Both the position numbers and the translations under genes were made by a program. DNA of 64,000 bases, from the NCBI GenBank assembly GCA_036924285.1, contig JAYKYS010000007.1, positions 19,778,001 to 19,842,000 on the forward strand, written 5' to 3'. The notes beneath the pieces were generated by a model that saw only the letters and a program-made list of their open reading frames with translations, made no database searches and was not told where the DNA came from. Source of the stretch: Asterella californica (Eukaryota; Streptophyta; Marchantiopsida; Marchantiales; Aytoniaceae). Positions 57,598 through 64,000 of the stretch are shown here, in pieces (within the stretch, counting starts at the first letter, position 1; every line of letters starts with the position of its first letter).

Positions 57598-57777
57598 ATG
57601 TGGACGTCATTCACAATCCCGACTGGAACCGTTTCCATGCTCCTTTTCACGGTTTACGCTATCCGGCGCAAAAGGAAAAGAAATACAGCCAAGACACCTC
57701 CATCTCCTCCTGGGGACTACAGTAAGAGAGTAGCATTAATTGTATTCATTATGATCATGGTTTTGGTCGATTAGACG
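57598..57777 (+). pseudogene. Possible cytochrome P450 N-terminal stub
   Basis: The ATG at 57598 starts a hydrophobic anchor (TVSMLLFTVYAIRR), then a basic patch and a proline hinge TPPSPPG, which is the classic start of microsomal plant P450s. The frame stops after about 59 codons. A GTAAGA donor-like site lies right after the hinge (57721). No I-helix, ExxR or haem-Cys motif is seen downstream, where Copia-3 and duplicated DNA follow. It could be a truncated gene or first exon, or chance. Confidence 0.35.
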
Positions 57778-57973
57778 TGCATGACCACTGACAGTTAAGT
57801 GACATCATGTATTTCCACCATAATCGAACCGACGGAACTGGAGGTTGCATTTCGAACGGAATTCTGGAGGCAGTGCATAACACCGAGCTTGCCCAAGGAC
57901 GAGAAGACAAGTTAGACAACACATTCTCCAGTAGGGTCTCACGTTCTTCTTTGTCCATCCATGGAGCACTACT

Positions 57974-58117
57974 GCGAGTAAGGGAGCACCGGAGAATCTT
58001 CAACTGTTACACGAACTTGCTGATCGTTTTCGGATGTGTATTGCGACGTACTAAGTGGTTCAGCAGCACGTGAAATTATTCATCAGTATTTATAAGTTTC
58101 TAAGGACCATCAACTCG
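57974..58117 (+). repeat. Direct duplication flanking Copia-3, copy 1
   Basis: Matches 61490-61617 in the same orientation (GAACTTGCTGATCGTTTT, ATTATTCATCAGTATT, ATAAGTTTCTA..GGACCATC). Copia-3 lies directly after this copy. Confidence 0.8.
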
Positions 58118-58118
58118 T

Positions 58119-58378
58119 TGTTACAGAACTGAGAACAGCACTCCAAGTCTCTCAGAATATGAAAACTTTATCTCCCGCTACATAATACTACCAGCTTGTT
58201 AGATTTGATAACATCGAATGTTAGAATTCATAACCTTTCAACGTGTTAGAACTAATCATAAAAAGAACTTAAACAAAAATATCCTGAGATGAAATGTGCA
58301 CTTTACTTAGACTACAGAACTGGTACAGACAGAGAAGACCTCGACTCATACTACTCTACAAAGAATGTGATTTGATAT
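58119..58378 (-). repeat. Copia-3 3' LTR, distal part
   Basis: Similar to 60607-60830 in the same orientation (CACTCCAAGTCTCTCAGAAT, GACTCATACTACT). Similarity stops near 58378, where RT-coding sequence in plus orientation begins. Confidence 0.82.
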
Positions 58379-59448
58379 AATGTTGGTTATGTTTAAAGCA
58401 AGCACCAAGAGTTTGATATTCTAGATATATGAATTTCTACACAACCATGAACTCAAAAGATTAGAGTTGGACTCAAACATCTATGCCTTGAAAGATAATT
58501 CAAAGAGGATCATACTCATCCTATCATATCTTAATTTCAAGAAGCGATAAGGAGTTGGTGTAGCTACTCAAAGGAGAACTCAGCAAGAGGTTTGAAGATG
58601 TCTGATTTGGATTAGGTAAGATTCTTCCTTGGTGTTGATATTTAGCAGATGGAGGACTATTTTATGTTTTCTCAACAAACATACATAAAGTCTATACTTG
58701 GAGAGTTTCAAATGGAAGATTGCAAGTCATCAACAACACCTACTGAGCAAGAAAGTGCTTTTGAGGAGACTATAGTTGAAAATATCATTGAAGAATATCT
58801 GTATAGAAAATTAATTGATAAACTCGAATATCTCATCCACACCAGATCTGATATTTGTTAAGTTGTTGGGAGGCTAAGTCAATTTATGCATTGTCCCAAT
58901 TCATCTCCTTGGGTTGCTGCGAAAAAAATTCTAAGATATCTGAAAGATACTAGCGATCTAAGGAACGGAGAAATGAGCTTCACGATTTCAGTGATAGAGA
59001 TTTGGCTGGAGATACTAGCAACAGAAAATCCACATCAGGTGCATGCTTCAACTTATGTGCTGATGGAATTATCAATTGGAACAGCAAGGAACAGAATATG
59101 TAGCAAGATCTTCAACAGCTGAATACATTGCTCTTAATGATGGTCCTCTAACCTTGATTGGTTAAGGAATTTACTGTTGAAGATGAGAGAAAAATATCCG
59201 GATCTACAATATTACATGTGGATAATCAGAGTGCAGTATTCTTGACTAACAACAAGGTTATCAGAGAAAGAACAAAATGTTTGGAGACAAGGTTACATCA
59301 TATCAGGGAGAAAATTGAAGCTAAGATAGTCAAGCTGGAATATTGTCCATCAGAAGACCAACTAGCTGATATTTTTACCAAAGCCTTACCAAAGCTAAGT
59401 TTTATACATATTAGAGATTTACTAGGTATGAAAGAAGTGATGCTCTAA
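58379..59448 (+). pseudogene. Copia-3 RT C-terminal part and RNase H (inverted segment)
   Basis: It begins with a decayed LKQAPR-like block, then RT C-terminus (VRFFLGVDI, FMFSQQTYIKSIL), then RNase H pieces including LHVDNQSAVFLTNNK, LHHIREK and [12 protein letters not shown], ending at the stop at 59448. There are several frameshifts. The catalytic YVDD box is not readable. Confidence 0.8.
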
Positions 59449-59458
59449 TGAAAGAGGG

Positions 59459-59593
59459 TGTTAAATATCATTAGAGGGTAACATCTAAACTCTACGAAAG
59501 ATAAAGAGACAAAAAATAAAAAAATAAAAAAGTGACTTGTGACATAACTTTGACTTGAGAGTTACTGTGACAGCAGTTAGGTAAGTCACTTTG
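59459..59593 (+). repeat. Copia-3 3' LTR, proximal part (inverted segment)
   Basis: It starts TGTTAAATATC right after a purine tract (AAAGAGGG). It matches the complement of about 60850-60985 and breaks off at TTTGAGGT, where minus-strand protease coding begins. Confidence 0.82.
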
Positions 59594-60501
59594 AGGTCAT
59601 GTGCTTAGAAGCACCAGAATCAATATACCAATTCTTATCTTCTGTTGTTGTAGATATCAAACTGGTAATAAATATATTACCAACATCTTTCTCTTCTTGT
59701 GATCTTCTGAACAACAAAATTACTTGATGTAGAATTCTGACCTCTATTTTCCTTTCTAGCATAGCAATCTCAGTTTTGTGACCTTTCTTTCCAAAAAAAG
59801 CAAGTTCTCTATTTCTTTTTGCATTCTTCAATCTTGTGACCTTTCTTCTTACAAAATGAGCAAAAAGTTGTGCCTTGATTGTATGTCTTCACAATAAAAG
59901 TAGATCCTTGATTTTTCTACGGTGAAAACTTTGAACTTTTTGATCAGCTTCTCTTCTTCATGTAGTAAATTGCACAAGTTGGCATATTCTTTCTTAGGTT
60001 GATATCATATCAAAATGAAAATATGGAGTACTAGACTATTCAAAGTTATAGATCTTCATCACCATATGTACTTGCTCTGGTTAGCTACACATAAATATCA
60101 TATATCTTCTCAAGGTGCTCATGAATATTTGCACTCTCATCCATCTTGTTAGAGTGTAAATCATTCTTCAACTTTGCCACTCTATTTTTGCTCACATGAT
60201 CATATCTGATAGTTAGTTTTTCTCAAACTTCTCTTCTTGTATCACAAACCTCAATAGTAGGTTTGATACTCTCCTTCACAGCAAGCAGAATATTGGACAA
60301 TGCTCTAGTTTGCTTCTTAATGAATCTCGGAGTTATAATCTGATTATAAAATAAAGTCAACTTCTCTTCTCCAGAAATCACACCCCATAAATCCTTCTCA
60401 CTCAAAATGGCTTTCTAGTTCAGTTTCCATGAACTGTAACTGTTACGACCTGAAAATATAGTGCTCTCATTCAAACCAAACTCACTGAAAGTAGTAGCCA
60501 T
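59594..60501 (-). pseudogene. Copia-3 gag and protease start
   Basis: The ATG at 60501 starts a Copia gag (TTFSEFGLNE, then EKDLWGVISG). After several stops it reaches an intact CCHC knuckle (CSFCKKKGHKIEEC, 59862-59821), then the protease motif WYIDSGASKHM, and is cut at the LTR junction near 59594. Decayed but clearly recognisable. Confidence 0.82.
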
Positions 60502-60595
60502 AGTTGTTATATTACTGAAAAAATGAGTCAAAAAATCCCTAAAAACTAAATATTAGATGATCAAAGTCTTAAACCCTTAGCTTGAGCAACCTGAG

Positions 60596-60606
60596 CTCTA
60601 ATACCA
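60596..60606 (-). promoter_or_regulatory. Copia-3 primer-binding site
   Basis: TGGTATTAGAG on the minus strand lies next to the 5' LTR end. It matches the plant Copia site TGGTATCAGAG with one change. Confidence 0.7.
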
Positions 60607-60985
60607 TGTCACAAAATTGAGAATTGCACTCCAAGTCTCTCAGAATATGAGAACTTTATCTCCTACAATATAATACTACCAGTATGTTAGACATGATAAG
60701 AAAGAAAACTTAAGCAAAAATATCTTGAGATGAATTCTACACACTTTCCTTAGATTTCAAAACTGGTATAGACAAAGAAGGCCTCTGACTCATACTACTC
60801 CACATAGAATGTGGATTAATATACTTCTGGTACATGACTGTTGTCACCTCAAAATGACTTACCTAATTGCTGTCAAAGTAACTCTCACGGCAAAGTCATG
60901 TCACAAGTCACCTTTTCTTTTCTTGTTTTTTGTCTTTTTAGCTTCCGTATAGTTTAGATGTGATCGTCTAATGGTATTTAAATCA
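60607..60985 (-). repeat. Copia-3 5' LTR (379 bp)
   Basis: On the minus strand it runs from TGATTTAAATACC to TTTTGTGACA. It matches both 3' LTR pieces. No matching 5-bp target duplication is visible (CTCGT at one side, CAAGT at the other). Confidence 0.8.
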
Positions 60986-63005
60986 CAAGTTCGGCTATAT
61001 TAGCCTTTGCTAAGTAAGTTCAGTACGGGCGGGGCCCTTGAGAGATTCACGCAACGTAGTACGTGATCAAACATTGTGATCTTGATAGCGAAATGAACAG
61101 AAGAGAAAGGGCTTCAAAATGAGCCCATGATGAGCTCAGGAGGAATACGGATGACTTCAAAATTATCAAGTGAATCCAAGGTCACTGAGAATCATAGAAA
61201 TAAAATATTTTAAATATTTGAATTTTGAAATGTCCTATTATCAAACATATTTTGTTATAATCACTTACCCCTCGCGTCATCAGGACCCTGCAATTACACA
61301 CCGAGCTCTTTTGAGACACGGAGCTCAACTGGGACCTTGGTCTCCCGCACTCTGACTGAGAGAAGAAAAGAAGCTACAGTGAAAAGAGTCCGCCATTTGC
61401 GAAGTGAGTCCTTTTATACCCCTACTTGTGGTTTAACACTCCTCACGATGATAAAGTGCACGGAGATACATGCAGGCGACACATGACAGCGAGTAAGTAA
61501 GGGAGCACAGGAGCACGAACTTGCTGATCGTTTCGGATGTGTATTGTGATGTACTAAGTGGTTTCGTAGCAGGTGAAATTATTCATCAGTATTATAAGTT
61601 TCTACGGACCATCGACTGCTCATGATTATAAGTGCACGGGGGAACATGCCGGCGGAGTGACGGGCGGACACGTAAAAAGTATGGCTAGTTCTCTGAAAAC
61701 AGCAGGTTCTGGCCTTTCCCATTTAAGTTCGTGAGTAGTACAACAACATGAATGTGAACATGTACACATCCACCTGTATATCATAGGGATGAATTCAGAA
61801 AAAAAGGAAAAAAAAGAAAAAAGAATAGGGATGAATTCGAAACTGATCTATTATGGATCGATATCTGCAAATGAACCATCACGATTACAGACGCACATGT
61901 GCGTACAAAGTCTGTAGCACACGATGAGGGACTCTGGATGAGAACACGTCTCCGATACTGCGACGTGCATGGAACCTTTTGAAGAGGTCATCATTACCTT
62001 TCCCACGAGCGGAGAAGGCCTTCATGCACAATAGGTGCTACTTCACCGACGTGCACTTACTTACGCTGCACAGAGGATCTTAGGCACGAAATGTGAACAG
62101 CTAAGAGCATCTTCTTCTATATTTTTCCTTTGTGAAGCGAGAAGCAGCGAGACGTTTATTTCAGACAATTGAAGATATACAGTATAAAGTATAAACGGCG
62201 GCTTGGTGCGGTGAGGTTTTACCTACAAAGTACAGATCAAAAAGCTTTATATAAATGGACAGAAATCACTGGACGAATCAAATTATGCAAGGACGAAACA
62301 CGAAGATCAGCCTATGATGTAGGCCCTGGGTCGATCTAGAGCTGAATCGATTAGAAACGAACTCTATTTTCGTTTCAATAGGTTGGAAAATGGATCGATG
62401 CTAACGTTCTAATTTGAAATGATTTGGTTTCAGTTCGATAAGAGTTTAATAGGATTTCGATTCGATTCGACTCGACTCAAATTGAATATTATTAGTCAAT
62501 CTGATTTAATTTTCTCCAGAATGTTTAAATTATCCTAGAAGGAAGATCAATTCAATAGCTTTTATAGATTCTATAGAGATGTTGGTCCCAAAATGGTTTA
62601 GTTTTGAAATGATTCGAAATAACTTGATTTGGTCTTAATATCACTTTTAAAGATTTAATAACAATTGAGTTCCAAACTATTCTGGTTGTAAAACCTAAAT
62701 TCCAGTCTGGTTCCACGATGCGGAGTGCTACTCTGAAGCCATGTTGTTGGAACATGGACAGTTAGTATTCCATATAATGAGAAAGCATGTAGAGCGAAGA
62801 AAGCAGGAAACACCAGCATCTGCAATACGAACGCATTATCTCCGCAGCAGGTTCCATCGAAGCAGTTGCCTCTGTAGTATTAGCATCTATGTCAGAAGAG
62901 TATGAAACTGAGCTCGAGAAAAGCTCCGTGAAAGCGTTGCCGTCGACGAATATATTTTTTGAACTTATTCTATATACCTCCAGCTTACAGGGTATTTTAT
63001 CTGTT
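60986..63005. other. No gene recognised
   Basis: Apart from the duplicate at 61490, this has a purine-rich simple stretch (61795-61830) and GATTCGA-type degenerate repeats (62440-62490). ORFs are short. Confidence 0.35.
61490..61617 (+). repeat. Direct duplication flanking Copia-3, copy 2
   Basis: The partner of 57974-58117, with small indels. Confidence 0.8.
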
Positions 63006-63044
63006 TCATTTGATTTTAGGGCATGTTGTCGAGTTATGGAGCTT

Positions 63045-63188
63045 TTCACCTGTCATTAGCAAGGGCTCTTGATACTGAGGGTCGAAGACGGTATTCCAAG
63101 AAAGTGGAGGCAATGCACTTTTAGCTGTAAGTGAATGTGGTTTTCCAAGCTTTTTGAAACCTGAGTTTTGTGAGGACACTGCAGCCAT
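63045..63188 (-). CDS. Possible first exon of an unrecognised gene
   Basis: The ATG at 63188 opens a natural-looking frame (MAAVSSQNSGFKKLGK, then LSWNTVFDPQY) that meets a donor-like CAGGTGAAAAG near 63045. The N-terminus is Ser/Lys-rich, like some organelle-targeting peptides. A further minus-strand frame at 62762-62950 might be the next exon, but no clear acceptor is visible. No domain recognised. Confidence 0.25.
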
Positions 63189-64000
63189 GGAGCTGACAGG
63201 TTTTTCTTAAACCAAGACTCTAACTTCCAAGCGTGAAAGGGGACTTAGGGCCTACAGGAGGAGCGAACTATTCTATTTTTTCATAATTCGGACGATTTTT
63301 GCACGAAGTGGAACCCTTTCGTACCACCTATTCGATCGTGACTGGCGATCTCTCCTGACTGACGGTCGTATCAAGTTTAAAAAAATCGCAGTTATTTGCT
63401 TGCTCCACCCCCAGAAAGGATCCACCCCTAACTAGCCACCGACGGGCTTCAGGTTATTTCGCTATTTCAGACGCGTAGGTGGGGGTACATGTAAGCTTTC
63501 GCACACACATATTCATGACGTGTCTGAGTTATCGCACGCTGAAAGCAGGAGTTTCTCTCACTGTTTACGCACGGAAAGCTTCAAGCAATTTGAGAGAGTC
63601 GGGACCGAGTTTTGCCATTTGAAAGAGAGAGAGAGAAAAATTCATGAGCGGTCAACGTCAAACGGAACAGAGAGTCGGGATCGAGTATTCCAGCGCATAT
63701 TAGAACATATAGAGCTGCCGAAATGCTCAGTTCGAATGATTCTATCGGTCCGTTCTTTACTCTTCGGTGGATTCTCTTGAATCGACTCAGGAATAAGGTT
63801 TGTACAGTCTTGAAGACTCGTGCTTCTGGGAGCAGATTCTGGTTTTGCAGTAAGTCAGTCAAAGGTTTAGGGGATGGGTAGGGTAAGAGGTAACAGCAAG
63901 GTCATATCATAAAATCCACTGATATAAGTGACAATTTGACTGATATCAGTTTATCATTTACTGATATCAGCCAGTTTTTTTTATCATACGATCTGTCATA
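63189..64000. other. No gene recognised (right edge)
   Basis: Contains a short GA-rich stretch (63622-63640) and repeated CTGATATCAG palindromes at the very end (63929-63970). The 86- and 93-codon ORFs here overlap on opposite strands and lack domains. Confidence 0.35.

Larger units (their letters stand above)
58119..60985 (-). mobile_element. Copia-3, LTR retrotransposon with an internal inversion
   Basis: The outer parts are in minus orientation: 5' LTR 60607-60985, primer site, gag and protease 60501-59594, and the tail of the 3' LTR at 58119-~58378. Between them, 58379-59593 is in plus orientation and carries mid-RT, RNase H, polypurine tract and the first ~135 bp of the 3' LTR. The two 3' LTR pieces (about 260 + 135 bp) add up to roughly one full LTR (379 bp). 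One inversion that broke inside the 3' LTR therefore explains the layout. Integrase and early RT are deleted. Confidence 0.85.

Noticed and set aside
57755..58003. Minus-strand ORF read as a P450 PERF-like region
   Set aside because: QPPVP resembles part of the motif, but the surrounding residues do not fit and no ExxR or Cys ligand is present.
58114..60990. Target-site duplication for Copia-3
   Set aside because: CTCGT and CAAGT agree at only 3 of 5 positions. I do not claim a duplication.
1..64000. CRISPR arrays, bacterial operons or Shine-Dalgarno-led genes
   Set aside because: No spaced identical repeats and no compact ORF arrangement. Gene content is that of a eukaryotic, repeat-rich region.

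Overview
The window looks like nuclear DNA of a land plant, most likely a bryophyte (a Marchantia-type liverwort is my guess, not proven). The evidence is a plant-type polyphenol oxidase with all three expected domains, Copia retrotransposons whose primer-binding sites match plant initiator tRNA-Met, a hAT transposase relic, and intron-style splice signals just upstream of start codons. Gene density is very low: only two ORFs look like intact single-exon coding regions. The rest is nested or broken transposable elements, MITE-like foldbacks, local tandem repeats and AT-rich sequence with no recognisable gene.

Layout. 0.3-2.6 kb (-): a broken, unrecognised transposon-associated ORF with a coiled coil, in a 3.2 kb tract saturated with the hexamer GAAGAC/GTCTTC; a decayed relative lies at 42.5-43.2 kb (+). 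5.7-7.6 kb (-): polyphenol oxidase, the best host gene. 9.2-24.6 kb: a layered transposon complex. Copia-1 (+, old) was invaded in its RNase H region by Copia-2 (-, young, TSD CATTG). Copia-2 was in turn split in its gag by DNA that carries a hAT-type transposase. An inversion then flipped the distal part, so the missing halves of Copia-1 and Copia-2 now lie at 20.2-21.8 kb in the opposite orientation. 25.3-26.6 kb: an element with ~150 bp terminal inverted repeats. 30.26-31.1 kb (+): a Myb/SANT-like (trihelix-like) protein. 31-57 kb: mostly unassigned, with a possible LSU rRNA fragment (32.4 kb), a ~157 bp tandem repeat (40.3-40.9 kb), a ~337 bp tandem duplication (43.8-44.5 kb), a gag relic with an intact zinc knuckle (47.1 kb) and many short perfect foldbacks. 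57.6 kb: a possible cytochrome P450 N-terminal stub. 58.1-61.0 kb: Copia-3 (-), whose RT/RNase H/LTR-head segment is inverted inside the element. 61-64 kb: no confident gene.

The genes do not form a pathway. The polyphenol oxidase and the Myb-like gene appear to be isolated host or domesticated genes among repeats. The most unusual content is structural: two independent Copia elements broken by internal inversions that can be read at base level from target-site duplications, LTR halves and reading frames; a Copia element with a Drosophila-copia/Ty5-style half-tRNA primer site; and a cluster of sequence-unrelated perfect foldbacks.
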